64,000 nt of DNA, from positions 257,668 through 321,667 of the forward strand of contig NW_015971558.1 in the NCBI RefSeq assembly GCF_000182565.1. Reading direction: 5' to 3'. A program made the position numbers and the translations under genes. Position 1 is the stretch's first letter; every line of letters starts with the position of its first letter. The notes under the pieces were generated by a model. It did no database searches. It saw nothing but the letters and a program-made list of their open reading frames with translations, and was not told the DNA's origin. Below, in pieces: positions 1-14,395 of this stretch. The stretch is from Spizellomyces punctatus DAOM BR117 (lineage: Eukaryota > Chytridiomycota > Chytridiomycetes > Spizellomycetales > Spizellomycetaceae).

Positions 1-1084
1 CAGGACATGCTCCTCCTACCTGATGGTTGCAATTTGGCGTGCCAACTGAAATTTCGAAACGTTAGTCTCCGATGCTATCTTTCTTAGTCAAGATAAGACA
101 AATGCTTACCTTCATACCAACATGAGGCGGTACTCCTTGATAGTAAAATCCCTCTCTCCAGTTAGGGTCAGCCATCAATACTTTCCGAGTCGACAAATTA
201 TTAGCACAGATAGATCGACAACGGCGCACTAATCAGAGAAGCTTACCTTGCCGTTGGGTGTGACGCAGCGCAATGGAGTAGGGATGTGATCGAGCTGCTC
301 CTGAAATGGATACTACTCGCCCAACGCGTTCCGGGAACAAGGCGGCAGCCGCTAGAGATTGCATTCCTCCCATTGAACTCCCAACGCTAGCATGCAGCTT
401 CTGAATACCAAGACTGTCAAGAAGCTTAAATTGTGCCCGAATCATATCAAAGATGGTGATAATCGGGAATCGGGTCGCGTATCGCTCGCCATTGGATGGG
501 TCAATACTGGATGGCCCAGTTGACCCATAACATCCTCCGAGGGCGTTCGTACATATTACAAAGAATTTGTTGGTGTCAATGGGATATCCAGGACCTATAA
601 ACTTCTCCCACCACCCATCCTTCGTATTCTTCTCATGACTTTTAGCGTGACTGCTAGCACTTAATCCTGTGTGCAGCAAAATAGCATTGTCTTTGGCGGC
701 ATTCAGTGTTCCCCACGTCTCATAAGCAATGTCAAACTCGGGTAGCACGCCGCCGTGTACAAACTTGAAGGGTTCACTGTGATGGTATGTTGAATAGCCA
801 GAAACAATCTTGTCATATGCTGGTTCTGGTCCACCGTCAAGCGAGCGTTCCCGCTCAGCATTGCGTTCAAGGCATGGGAAAGAAAGTGCAGGATTGGACG
901 AGCGAGATGTTGATGCAGATGTAATATGGCGTGCAAAGTATGACGGTTCTTGTCGTCCTGTTGCGGTAAGAAGGATGGTGGGTCTCGTAAGAATTGTTCG
1001 CTCCCCCAAGATGAGGGCGTTCTTTGATGGAATACCGCTAATAGCGCTGCGTATTCGCCAGGCTGGAACTGTAGGTTTGAACAT
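1..1084 (-). CDS. MET2: Homoserine O-acetyltransferase, partial at the left edge
   Basis: This enzyme acetylates L-homoserine with acetyl-CoA in methionine synthesis; it is an alpha/beta-hydrolase-fold protein of the MetX/MET2 family. Three exons are visible: 247-1084, 110-180 and 20-45, with GT/AG junctions that keep the frame; the rest lies left of position 1. The nucleophile elbow GSSMGGMQ and upstream family motifs such as [16 protein letters not shown] and [11 protein letters not shown] are present, and the second exon reads [11 protein letters not shown]. The ATG at 1084 is chosen because the longer open frame begins with a TTG. The first ~65 residues are basic and Ser/Thr-rich, so a mitochondrial or other targeting leader is possible. 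Family assignment is secure. Confidence 0.93.
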
Positions 1085-1668
1085 TGGTGATAGCTTGACG
1101 GACAATAATCGCCTATGCAGAAGCAAGACTGCAAACAAAGGAGGGAAGGAGGGAGGACAGTGGGCTTAAAGGCGGTGGAAAGCTTTCAAATCCAAGATCA
1201 CTTTCAATCACGTGCTCACGATCGCGTCTTGTCCGTCCAATCTTTTTGTTGCAACGCTTTGGTGGTCGGGTTTGTAAACATGGTGCGTAACTGCGAACGT
1301 CCAAAAGTACATCGCCCTTGATGAGGAATAATATATGTATTACTTGTCTTGTCGTAGCATATCATCAGAAAAGTGACTCTTCTGCCGCTTAGCGTGGGCT
1401 TGAAGCAGGCCAGATAAATACAAGTTTCATGCATTGTTCTCTCCAATAGGGTCACGTGATACGATGTTTACGTGAACAAAGTGTCATGTTCCACTCCACC
1501 AGGCGACGATACTCTACGCGACGAAAAGCCACGCATCGGGATTGCCTCTCCAAGTTTTGGAGCCTCGTATTGAGGTTTCTTTGAATCGGGATCGGGCGCC
1601 TGTAACTTTCCTCCGTATTTGCTACCTATCGGGTTTTCCAACCGTTCCGAGAGCATTCGCGGCTAATA
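1085..1668. other. Intergenic region between divergent MET2 and the kinase gene
   Basis: About 580 bases lie between the divergent MET2 and kinase starts. Open frames here are short and show no family motif. It presumably holds both promoters, but I see no specific element that I can name. Confidence 0.5.
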
Positions 1669-4197
<2,529 letters not shown>

Positions 4198-4283
4198 ATT
4201 GTACACAGGGTTAACTGGATCGGAATAATGCGAAAAAGGATGCCATGAATCTCCTCATATGAAACTATTTCCACTATACTATA

Positions 4284-5905
4284 TCAATGATTTGCCCGAT
4301 TAGCAGTTAAGACTTCCACCCCAGTTTCCGTCACGAGCAAGGTCTCTTCGAATTGTGCAGACCTTTTCCCATCCCTTGTCACAACGGTCCATCCGTCGGG
4401 CCATTGCTCATCGTGCCATGTGCCTTCGTTAATCATCGGTTCAATAGTAAACTATACGCAAAATCAGCAACATTTCACAATCAGTAAAACCTTAGCACAG
4501 TACCCACCGTATGTCCGGCCTTCATGACACCAACAGCCTTATTCCGTGCGTAATGTGGCACACTGGGAGTACCGTGGAAGAGTCGATGTATTCCATGTCC
4601 ACAGTAGCTTCGTACAACCGAGAACCCTTCCGACTGGGCATGCTTCTGAATTACGTTCCCCACCTCCCGATACAATGTCCCTGGTTTCACTGAAACGCCA
4701 ATAAAGAAGCAGGGTCAGTATCATAGCGGTTAGATCCGTGGCCTACTACTTGCGTATACATACCCATGGCAATCGCCTTGTCCAGGCACGCTCTAGCAGT
4801 TTTGACCAGCCTTTTACCCGCCTCGTCCACATTTCCCACCAGGTAAGTCTCGTTCAAATCAGCGTGGAAACCATCGTACATGCAGCTCACGTCGAGATTG
4901 ACAAGATCTCCGTCTTGTATTTCGTACTTGTCAGGGATACCTAACGATCGAATTCAACAGTCACTCAATGACTGCAGGTAACGATGCTGCAGTATAATTC
5001 AGTATAACGTACCATGGCAAATGACTTCGTTGACGGAGACACAACAAGATTTAGGGAACCCGTGATAATTGAGAGGCGACGGATATGTGTCTCGTTCTAC
5101 ATGTGAATCCAATTAACATACTACCCTCATTCAGGGTATTTTGAATGTAACAAATGCCCACCCAGGCAAGCTTCATGTACCACCCGGTCAATCTCGTCCG
5201 TAGTTGCTCCAACTTTGATGGCCTTGGCGCCTTCGTTTAATACGTCGCGAGCTATCTTTAGATCACATCCGATCAGCATCAAAACGTCAAAGAGAGTAGA
5301 TCGTACAGGCCAACCTACTCTGCAGACAGTCCTCATCTTCTCAATTTCTTCAGGGTTTAAGACTTCGATTCGGGTGCTTCCTCTCAAACTGAGTTCACTG
5401 TATGGTTTGCCTTTTAAAGTATAGGCACATGTATTAGTTCCGTACTATACTGCCGTCAATAAATGGTTCAAAAAACGTAAATCCTACCATCCGCGGCATA
5501 ATCCGGCTTTCCAATATGGTCGGGTACGGCACGTCTAGGGTCGAGAGGATACATTGGCCGTATCTTCCCAGTGTAGTGGTAGGACGGCCAAGGATTGAAC
5601 GTTTTAACGACTTTAAGGAAGAGAAAAATCGGGCATCAGCCTCTATGCCCGAGGACAGTCACCCATGTTCCAGTTTAAAGTCAAGACGAACCTCCATTGG
5701 ATAGTGCAGCCGTGGCGGTTTTGTGTTTCGCTTTGTGTTGTGCCCAACTCCCTTTAAAACATTCTTGACTACAGAAGTGAGATCCGGCGATATCCAGCTT
5801 CATGCACGTAGGGCATCTTAATTTCGCAGGCTGCCCACAAGCTTCGCAGCTGTACCCGTCCATCGTTGTCATCGCTGTTCTGGTTGTCAATGGTTGGTCT
5901 CTCAC
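4284..5905 (-). CDS. MAP1: Methionine aminopeptidase type 1 with N-terminal zinc finger
   Basis: This enzyme removes the initiator methionine from nascent cytosolic proteins. Exon 1 encodes a MYND-like C6H2 zinc finger ([15 protein letters not shown] ... CSQECF ... HKAKH) found in eukaryotic MetAP1, which is linked to ribosome association. Following exons carry the pita-bread catalytic domain: the [19 protein letters not shown] segment with both metal aspartates, [10 protein letters not shown] with the histidine, TIEPMI and AQFEET with the two glutamates. The C-terminus ends with the usual [12 protein letters not shown] stretch. At least six exons are separated by introns of roughly 55-90 bp. 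The start may be at 5905 or at 5872; both precede the finger. All five metal ligands appear present, so the enzyme should be active. Confidence 0.92.
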
Positions 5906-6017
5906 ACAACCAACAAAAATATTGAGGGGTTAGCACGCGCCCTTGTGACAAGGCTGCTTCCCCACAATTTTCGAGATTGCGCTCCTTTTGAACATTTCTT
6001 TCAATCTTGCCTTCAAC

Positions 6018-6750
6018 ATGAGCTCCACCGCTCCAGCGCCTTTGTCCCGTCAGAGTTCTGCGGCTAACTCACCCATTATATATGAAGTCAATCTGTCGGT
6101 GCCGAAAGATCGTTGTTCCGACTATCTGACATATTTGGCGGATTTCACGCGAGGGGTCTGCTCGGAAGTGCAAGGTGCGTTTCATTGAAACGCCTGCTAG
6201 TTTACAGAAATACGGATGGCAAGGGGATAATGTGTGTTGATCGGATAGACATGAGCTCTCGAAATGTCTAGCTTGTCTCTCTGTAGCGATTGCGTGCTGG
6301 TGATCCTGAGTCATATCACCATGCTATCCGCAAGCTCAGTGAGCAGTGAATTGATATGGTTTATGCTGATTGCCTTTTTTCTAACAGGGTTTACGGGTGT
6401 CCAGATATTTACGCAACCCAAGCCAGTAGGACTACATTGGCTGAGCGAAGAAGGGGATTCCAAGGTTTGTTCCTAGATCTAGGAGCATGCATATGGAACG
6501 AACTCGAATCTTTCACTTTCGAATAGGCGTACGTAACAGTTCATTACCATGTTGCATCACAAATGGACTTGGATTTGTATTTGAAGGATCATCAGGAACG
6601 GTAGGGCCTTGCTTTTGACAGTTGCAAAAGTTTGTAGTTCTCTCCTTAACCCTTATTTCAAGAGTGGCGGTGGCCGATCAGAGCAAATGGGGCCATTTAG
6701 TTACCTCAAGACGGATCTTGCGACTAACATTCAGCACTATTGATGCGTAA
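6018..6750 (+). CDS. DUF4286 domain protein
   Basis: This is a small protein in four exons. Exon 1 (6018-about 6173) reads IIYEVNLSVPKDRCSDYLTY, the typical opening of DUF4286. The next exons give GFTGVQIFTQP and AYVTVHYHVASQMDLDLYL with KDHQER, and the last exon carries SRRIL before the stop at 6748. DUF4286 proteins adopt a dimeric ferredoxin-like fold and have no settled function. I chose the ATG at 6018 because the longer frame begins with TTG. It is divergent from the MAP1 gene, with only about 110 bp between starts, so the two may share a promoter. Confidence 0.75.
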
Positions 6751-6870
6751 CCTGTTCAATATCATTTACAACTTAGATGTCTGGGAAACCCCCGCCCACC
6801 AAAATTTATACATGCAGTCGTATTTATACATTGGGGTCTAATCGCTGCCATATTCTGCCGCGACTTTGAA

Positions 6871-7514
6871 TTATGCGGGAACGACAGCCAAAGTGCTCCT
6901 GCAGCGAGGACAGCGGTGAATCTTGTCCTGTCAGAGCCATTTAAAAAGGATTAGCACAATGCACATGACGGCAGAACATGTGTTGTAGTCTCCCCACCTG
7001 ACATGTGCCAGAGCAGAAGGGAAGGCAAAAGCATGGCCAGCAAACAAGACAAAGCATAAGCGACGTGCAATAAGCCAAGAGTCCGGGAGCATGGGTCACT
7101 TTTGTAACGACATCCGTATTGCAAAACGGACAGTGCATTCTGTTCGCAAAAGCTTATTTCAGATCATGGTATATCAGATTGAAAGATACAAAGACTGACT
7201 CACCTCAACGGCTCCCGTGCATCTACCATTACAAACCCATCCACAACGTTCACTCCAATGGGCGTGTTTGTTCTCACTACATAGACGTCAGCTTGAGGGT
7301 GGGCTGTATAATAGTCGGCTGGCGCCTGCGGATAGGGGGTTCCTCCAGCCGTACCGGGATAGACATTATAATTTGGACCACCAGGCTGCGGGTAGAGAGG
7401 TGTAGTGAACGTGGCTGCTGACGAGGACGGCTGATGCGGGCCTGCGTAAGCGGGAGGCGAGTCGTTGGAAATGGACTCGTAGTTGTTGGGTTGTTTCTTT
7501 TCAGGGTTCGACAT
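6871..7514 (-). CDS. LITAF-domain protein
   Basis: Members of this family are zinc-binding monotopic membrane proteins of late endosomes and lysosomes. The N-terminal exon (about 7200-7514) is proline-rich with a PPAY motif, which in this family binds WW-domain (NEDD4-type) ubiquitin ligases. The next exon carries the first CPFC zinc knuckle, then a hydrophobic stretch ending in PFC. A short final exon (after an intron near 6930-6990) carries HRCPRC, the second knuckle, and ends at the stop at 6871. The arrangement CxxC, about 22-residue hydrophobic hairpin, HxCPxC matches LITAF/SIMPLE. Confidence 0.83.
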
Positions 7515-8824
7515 ATTGAATGGCTTCTGGGGATAAACAGTAAGTGTAATTTCGACGGGAAACAGACTAAAGCCAGTGAGCCTTTTTTAAACCTTCCGTT
7601 TTTAAAAACCTTGGCGGGGAAGCGGGGAAATGAAGGAAAAACGAAGAACTCGTGGCTGTGGTTTTGTGGGGAGGGAAGAAACTCGCAGTGATAATCAATG
7701 AGTCATCAAGGAAGTCATCTGCATGAGTGCACGTGAACCATAACATTCAATAGTGTAGAGGTGACAGAAACTGGCACTAGCTACTACACCAGGGAATAAA
7801 CCGGCGACAACCGGTTCGGAAAAGGTAACTAACTACTACTAGGCAATTATACACGCAACGGTTGTTCTAACCGGATAACTGCCCACCACTACACGTGGTC
7901 CCTACTAGGCCTTGATCCAGAACTCTTGATGGCATTGAAGCCAGACTCTTGCATCCAGGAGCGAATCGACTGGGCAGCGTCACAAGCTGGTGGATTTTCA
8001 GTGACAAGGCTTGGAGACTAAAAAAAACTTGCATGTCAGCGAGGTGACCTGATGACAAGAAATGCAAGAAATGCCATCGATACATACCAACCAAGCTCAA
8101 CTAATGTGGCAGTATAATAGTAGGTTTTGTTATCGGATCCGATTGGTTGCCGCTGGTTCTGATCACGGTTGCTGTCGGGCGGTCGAGGTCCTCGACACCA
8201 CCACATCGGCGTTCTCATGGTTGACCGAGTCGCGATGAGGTTGTGTGGGTCGCAATGAGCGTTGCGCAGATGCTTCGAGTCGAGGATGGGTAAAGAGGAA
8301 AGAGGGAAAAGGCCCCCCTTTTATAGACCTTTGGCATGCGCCTCACCGCAGTTTAAAAAAAAACATTACAATACATGCCACACCAATCTGAGCGATAGAG
8401 GGGGGTTCTGATTATGCGATATGATTAACCGGATTAATCCGGATAATAATGCGTCCTAGTGCCATTTTCAATCGCCTCCACACTATGAGAGAAGATGTCA
8501 CGTGCAATCACTGCTGGGTCGATATCACACTGTCCAGCTTGATCATCCACCAGCGGCTTTCTTCCAGTTTTCTACCTGTTATAGACGAATTTTCCATGCT
8601 TTAACAAATATCGATAAGGGTCACAATATTTCTATGTATCGGTACTGTTTCTCTCCATGTACTCTGCAACCTCTGGCAATACTTGCTATTCTGGTTTGAA
8701 TGAAAAGATCAGCTTGTCCAATCGAGACTAATGGACGCTTTTTTTGTTTTAAAGAAAGCGTACGGTACACTGAACAGGTCCGAACATGAAAATGCTGCCA
8801 ACTCCGACATTTACATAACCAAAC

Positions 8825-9182
8825 ATTCCTCATAACCGACCATTACTTCTTGATATCTGCAGGTGCTTGTATTGTAGTCTGATAACACATGTTTTATTAA
8901 AAACACCGTACACTGAACAGTTCTGAACAAAAATGTTGCGAACTCCGACAGTTACATAACCAAACCATTCCTCATAACCGACCATTACATTTTGCAGTCT
9001 CTTCTTTTCGTGCTGCCGTTTTCCCTGCCTTTTCATCTGGCTTCCTATTTGTTCCAGATACTTTAAAGTGGCAGGCGTGAGCGATATCCTATTAGGTCCA
9101 AGTCCTTGATAACGTATGATTTGATGATACTCTACTCGGCACCAACGATTCCTCATAACCGACCATTACATTTTGCAGTCTC
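8825..9182. repeat. Three dispersed copies of a ~22-35 bp direct repeat
   Basis: The sequence ATTCCTCATAACCGACCATT occurs at 8825, 8967 and 9148. The second and third copies extend through a shared ATTTTGCAGTCTC. Upstream of the first two copies, a GTACACTGAACAG...GAACA...ACTCCGAC segment is also duplicated (about 8763 and 8910), giving an imperfect unit of about 145 bp. These overlap the gene relic and suggest local tandem duplication. Confidence 0.75.
8830..9156 (-). pseudogene. Decayed fragment related to the 9630-10418 protein
   Basis: On the minus strand this 108-codon frame contains IRYQGLGPNRISLTPATLKY followed by a Lys/Arg/Gln-rich tail. The C-terminal part of the protein at 9630-10418 reads IRYQKLGPERMTLTP and then a similar basic tail. 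The match also holds at DNA level over about 100 bases (CTTGGACCTRA..., CTCACGCCT...). No matching N-terminal part is visible, so it is a truncated, inverted copy. Only this one intact relative is in the window, so the family's origin is unknown. Confidence 0.6.
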
Positions 9183-9211
9183 CTGTTTCCGTGTATGCCA
9201 TATTGACTATG

Positions 9212-9261
9212 GGGGTACTCTGTAGTATATCACGCCAGTACGCTATACTACAGAGTACCCC
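9212..9261. repeat. Perfect 18-bp inverted repeat with 14-nt loop
   Basis: GGGGTACTCTGTAGTATA (9212-9229) is followed by a 14-base spacer and its exact reverse complement (9244-9261). It lies outside any gene. It could be a foldback end of a small mobile element or a strong hairpin; nothing here shows a function. Confidence 0.85.
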
Positions 9262-9629
9262 GACTATGGTAGTCAATGAGTCATCAAGGACGTCACAGTG
9301 GATCGAACCAGGTACATGACACGCTGTGATAATCCGCTGAGCACTTGGGCCAACTATTGCAGCTCATCATCGATTTTGCACGTTTGACAGATATTGGCAT
9401 CGTCTTTATTCCAATAGTAGTGTTATATCCATTCAAACATGCTGCTGTACGCAGCTGGGGTTGGCCTTTCGTGTCGTCCCTTCTGAACTTTTCTATGGTT
9501 GTGAGTGGTTCTCTTAATGGGTTCGAGCGGAGACCGGTTTGATGGGGGGCAGTAAGGAATGGGGCAGAGTCCGACGTATCTGAATTGGGAGCTTATTTCG
9601 TCTAGTTTTGTCAAAGAGCACCAAACAAG

Positions 9630-10418
9630 ATGGCTTCTCGGCATCCCATTAGCAACGTCTCCGTCGGCGGTGACGCCGGGGAGCTGCAGTCACCAAAGGC
9701 TCACTCCTCAGGTGAGGAAAGCACAGGCAAGAGCAGCAGCACCAGGCAGGGCAATAGCAGTGCTCCTGCCGCCCCTATGGGACAATCCTCCTCTTTTTCA
9801 ACTGTTACCTCTCCGGCACAGACGACTACATCCGCTGATAGCACTTCTCACTTCCGTAAGAGACCTCGTATAGAGGGCAACCTTGGCTGTGTTTTCGCGG
9901 ATTGCGAGCCGGACATGTGGGAATATCGTTTTCAGCGTCCTCGTCCGCCGAAGTCGGAACTGATACGGACCTGGGACGGCCACCCCGAATTCCGGAAGCA
10001 ATTTGAAGACTTGGTCGACCTTGGTATTCAGAGATATCTTCGCCTGGAAGCTCTTGAACCCAACCATCTGGCAAGATTTGCTCTCTGGGCATGGGGATTG
10101 AATGTGGCATATGCAATGGAAGGACAGGATATGCCTGAGGGGGAATTTTTTGAGGCGCAAACAGCTGCAATTGATTTGGGCAAGAGTTTTCGAGACGAGA
10201 CGCGGCTCTGCCAGCGTATTATTTTCAAATATGATTTTGATTTCGACTTCGTTTCAGGCGAGCAGGCACTCATTCGTTATCAAAAACTTGGACCTGAACG
10301 GATGACGCTCACGCCTATACTTTCAAAGTACATGGCAAAGAAGGCAAAGCAAGATGAGAAGGCACGGAAAAAGGTGAAACGAAATGATGACAAGGGAGAA
10401 TGTAAGGGCCAGTTATGA
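9630..10418 (+). CDS. Orphan protein, 262 residues, unknown function
   Basis: A single uninterrupted frame starts at ATG 9630. Residues 1-70 are Ser/Gly/Thr-rich and look disordered; FRKRPRIEG near residue 75 could be a nuclear localisation signal. Residues 90-225 are a folded-looking segment rich in aromatic and charged residues (for example MWEYRFQRPRPP, FALWAWGLNVAYAM and DFDFDFVSGEQ). The tail is strongly basic. I do not recognise a family. The absence of introns and the broken relative in reverse orientation just upstream suggest a lineage-specific, duplicating gene. Confidence 0.6.
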   Translation: MASRHPISNVSVGGDAGELQSPKAHSSGEESTGKSSSTRQGNSSAPAAPMGQSSSFSTVTSPAQTTTSADSTSHFRKRPRIEGNLGCVFADCEPDMWEYRFQRPRPPKSELIRTWDGHPEFRKQFEDLVDLGIQRYLRLEALEPNHLARFALWAWGLNVAYAMEGQDMPEGEFFEAQTAAIDLGKSFRDETRLCQRIIFKYDFDFDFVSGEQALIRYQKLGPERMTLTPILSKYMAKKAKQDEKARKKVKRNDDKGECKGQL

Positions 10419-10692
10419 GGAGCTGAGGCGGTCAATAATGTTACCCGCAGGTCCTCTGCCTGTGGAAGTGACCCTCATCCTTCCCCGCCTTTCTTTTAAA
10501 ATTTGCTTTTCAATGTACCTGCAGCAAGTGTCCAGTTGAACATCCCCATTTGAGGGTAGAGCTCAGATGTGTACTAGGGGGGATAAGGGCGCCGTTTGCC
10601 TGTAGTTGTGAGGTCGTGAATAGGTTAGCTAATTACTAGGGTAATCCCAGCGTGTTGGGTGTGGGAGATATGTATTGTAGTAAGATCGCCCA

Positions 10693-11535
10693 CTAATCCC
10701 AATCATCATCATCCTCGTCCTCCTTGCTGGCCCGGTTCACTCGAAATCCAGATCGCCTCTGATCCGATTCTTCATCGTCATCTCCGTCACCCCGCCGTGT
10801 GGTAAGGACGGTATCGTGAATAGCGCCAATTGACTTGAGCAGCTTCTCCACATGGTCTACGGTCGTGCCCATCCCACCAAGCTGCTCGATCCCAACCAGA
10901 TTGCGCTTCAGATCCCCCTCGCCGTATATCAATAATGTCGGCACGTTGCGATCTGGGTAGTTTGGTATACATTGGTCCGCAACGATTTTTAGGAATTTTG
11001 TTGAGCGATACCGAGCAGCGATGCGCTCGAGGATGCCGTTGATGAGTTTACAGGCTTGGATATGATTCTGAAACAGATGCAAGACAACCCATGTGTCTTT
11101 GCTTGCCTCCGTCACTTCCACTGTATAATCTGGCTTCGAGATTTGGGTGACAGTGCCATACTTCTCCAACCTTGCAGCAGCGTTCATTTCAGCGATGCGC
11201 TGACGACGATACGCCCTAACGTTGGAGTGGAAAGTCAGGTAACCGGAATCCTGTGTAGACGTTTACACGTACTCTAAGACCCGGTCGTCTTCTTCGTCCT
11301 CAAGCTCGTCGAGTTCGTCCAAATTGCGGTCTTCCAAGGCTTTCTCGCCATACTTCTCTGATATCACTTGGTCAAGCATTTCGTTTATTTGGTCTTCTGT
11401 GACCTCAGGTTCCGCGGGGAGGATTCCCTGCGCTCGCAACGCAGCATTCCATTCTTGACACAAGTAACAGTGCCAGCTTCAGTACAGATTCCGTTTATTT
11501 GATGAAAATAGTCATCTACCTGTGTCTTCGGCCAT
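10693..11535 (-). CDS. PLP2: Phosducin-like protein (PLP2/PDCL3 type)
   Basis: Phosducin-like proteins of this type are thioredoxin-fold co-chaperones that work with the CCT chaperonin on actin and tubulin folding. Exon 1 is tiny (ATG at 11535, MAEDT), exon 2 carries the helical part (WNAALRAQGILP ... MLDQVISEKYGEKALEDRNLDEL), and exon 3 (about 11225 to 10693) the thioredoxin-like domain (VVLHLFQ, CKLINGIL, KFLKI, PTLLIYGEG). It ends in a very acidic tail (EDEDDDDWD). The domain order and tail match yeast Plp2 and animal PDCL3. A CxxC redox motif is absent, as usual for the family. Confidence 0.88.
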
Positions 11536-11645
11536 TGCGTCTGTACGTTGGTGAAAGGAAGGTTAGTTAAGGACTGAGCGAGCAGGAACGCGGCTGGACA
11601 AGACTCGTGTCCGACCGCGTCCCGGAGATCATTCTCACACTTCAA

Positions 11646-14222
11646 ATGGGAATCCAAGGACTTCTGCCTTTCCTCAAAGACATACACCGTCATGTTCACA
11701 TAAGTACATATCGAGGGCAAACTGTAGCTGTAGACACATACGTATGGCTTCACCGAGGCGCATTTGCTTGCGCATTAGAGCTGGCCACTGGGCGTCCCAC
11801 TCGCAAGTACGTGTCCTCATATTTCTGTCCGTTCAAGTGTTCTTATCTGACAATGGATTCGGCGCAGATATGTAGATTATTGTATGAGACAAGTGCAGTT
11901 TCTGCTAAATCACAATGTCCGACCAATCATGGTTTTCGACGGGGGTAATGTCAGAAATGCTCATATGGCTTTTGGGGAGCCACCGACTTATTTATTGGAC
12001 TGAAAGGTTGCCTTCCCATGAAAGCTGAAACTGAGAAGCAACGACGAAAGTAAGTGCTATTTTGGTTTATGAGCCTTCATTAGTGGAGCTACAAAACTTG
12101 CTTTCCATTAGACGACGAGAAGATAATATGAAGAAAGGACATCAGTTTCTACGGACTGGCCAAATGATGAAGGCAACAGACTGTTTCCGGCAATGTGTGG
12201 ACGTTACACCGCGGATGGCATATGAAGTCATCAAGGTACGGAGCGGCATCTCCGCCAAGAGTAGGGAGTCCGGTCTTGCTAATTCATCAGAGAAGGAGCT
12301 TCAAAGGGCAAATGTCGAGTACATCGTGGCCCCATACGAGGCGGATGCTCAGATAACTTTTCTGTTAAACTCTGGGCTAGCCAGCGCCGCCATTACGGAA
12401 GATTCAGATCTCCTCGTTTTTGGGTGCTCTAAGGTAGTTCCTGTTGATGTAGTTTCTCATGAGCGAATGAGGACCAAACCACAGTGCCAAACCCTCAGGT
12501 GTTGCTAAAGCTCGATCGAGAAGGAAATGCAGTCGAGATAAGCATTGACGACTTTGGACACATAGATGGAATGGAGACTTGGACACATCGTCGATTTCGC
12601 CAAATGTGCATCTTATCTGGATGCGACTATCTAGAGTCGCCTCAAGGCGTGGGGATAAAAAAAGCTCACGGGCTATTGAAGTACAAAGACGCAGAGGAAG
12701 TGAGTGTGCATGGGTATTTGCAGAACATTCGGAATTGCTGACTGATACCCACGTTGCAGCTCATTAAGGGCTGGAGATGGGGGCGAGCTGTCAATGCACC
12801 AAAATGCCCCGGTGACTATCTGGAGCGCTTCCGTCTTGCCGAATTGACTTTTTTGCACCAACGAGTTTACGATCCTCGGAGTGGCACTATCATCCATTTG
12901 AATCCTCTACCTAGCAATTTACAGCTCGATACCCAACTGATTCGATTTCTTGGGCCGTAAGTGCCATGCTAGTGAATATTGGAAAGTAGATCGCTTCATA
13001 ATGAAAACTCGTATGTTGTTTGTAGTGACCTCTCACCTGACATAGCCAAAGGAATTGCAACCGGGATTCTTGATCCCGACACAAAGTTGCCGTTCGAAGG
13101 CGACGCGGGGCTACCACTTGACGCAAATGCCACCAGTGCAGGGCCTTCTCTCCCACCACCTAGTAACTCAATGGACACAACTGTTGCAGAACCAGCAAAT
13201 ACCAAGGAGAACCTCTCACCCATGAACTTCCAGGGAACGCACTTCAAAGGTCCACCCTCTGAGCCGGATAAGCCAAGTATATGTGCTGATTCAACCCCCA
13301 TATTTCAACACTCTCCACATTCCAAAATACTGAACCTCAAACCTCGCAATGTATCTCTACCCGATGAGAAAAGTGTCAGCCGGACTGGAAGCATTTCTCC
13401 CTTTTTCCAAAGCCTGTCCAGCCTTGGCAAACAGGCTGCTAAACGTGAGCTGTTAACACCTCGCAAAGTGGAGGACATGGACGAAACAGGATCCTCTGCG
13501 AAAGCTGAAATTCCCGCGTTGATGGCATCACAGGATGACAGTCAAGATGCTTCAAGTCAGACTGCGAACGATGGGTCCCTAGTCAAAAGAAGTTGGAATG
13601 ATCAACCGCTTTCGATATCATCCCAACCTCTGCAGACAAGTGCAAGCGGAACTATATCCCTTGGAATCACTTCGACCAGAGTTGAGAAAAGTGTCAAACG
13701 ACGGAAGTCAGATACGGAGACCGATGGCACCCTCATCGCTTCGTATAGTTCCGCACAAGAATTCACCTCTACGGTAGAGAAGGTGTCGTCATCCACACTA
13801 AGCGCTTCAACGACAATACCTCCAGCTGCACATGCACAACCTGGCATAGGACATCGTTCCATAATACGCACCCATATATTCCGTAAGGGCGTTGTAGCTC
13901 AAGGAATCGGTGCACGATGTTCTATTACACCCGCATCTCACACGGTAATGCAAGCCTGGAAACGCACCGTGCGACTGGCCGTGTCTTACTAAAATGCTTG
14001 TTGCAGAAATTTCGGCAGCATGTACTGCAGTTCTCACATGTGGGAAGCAGTACTTCCTTGAAAGGTGATGATAGTCATTTAGAGACTTGTTCAGAACAGA
14101 GCGCATTAACGTGGTTACTACCCAGCTACCAAAAAACGATTAGGCGTTGGGAAAATAAAGGAGAAGAGATAGACAGCGGAACGTTTCTGATGCTATATAT
14201 CGGCCTGACACGATCGGAATAG
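11646..14222 (+). CDS. EXO1: Exonuclease 1, XPG/FEN1 family
   Basis: EXO1 is a 5'-to-3' double-strand exonuclease and flap nuclease used in mismatch repair, end resection and recombination. It begins [11 protein letters not shown], the diagnostic N-terminus. Eight or more exons follow. The metal-site acidic residues are in [31 protein letters not shown] and LSGCDYL. The helix-two-turn-helix region reads [14 protein letters not shown]. From about 13000 the protein becomes a long low-complexity tail, where MLH1/MSH2-binding motifs usually lie in this family. A final intron (13943 to about 14006) leads to the stop at 14220. The nuclease core looks complete. Confidence 0.93.
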
Positions 14223-14395
14223 TTCTGCTCATTTATTCCCATTGATAGAGTATTTGTAAAATAGTGCCTGCAAAAGGATCAACTGACGCCATGCCGCGTA
14301 TGGATCAGCGTGTAAATATACAAGATAGATCCATCAGCAAAGCTCTTCTCCGCAAGCTCGGGCTTCACATGACGTGTTTGTCTTTACGAGATTTT

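Larger units (their letters stand above)
7515..9629. other. Gene-poor 2.1 kb with repeats and a gene relic
   Basis: No intact gene is supported here. The stretch contains a broken relative of the 9630 gene (8830-9156, minus), three copies of a 22-bp sequence (8825, 8967, 9148), a perfect 18-bp hairpin (9212-9261) and an 18-bp sequence present at both 7695-7712 and 9273-9290. It looks like the remains of duplicated or inserted DNA. Confidence 0.55.
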
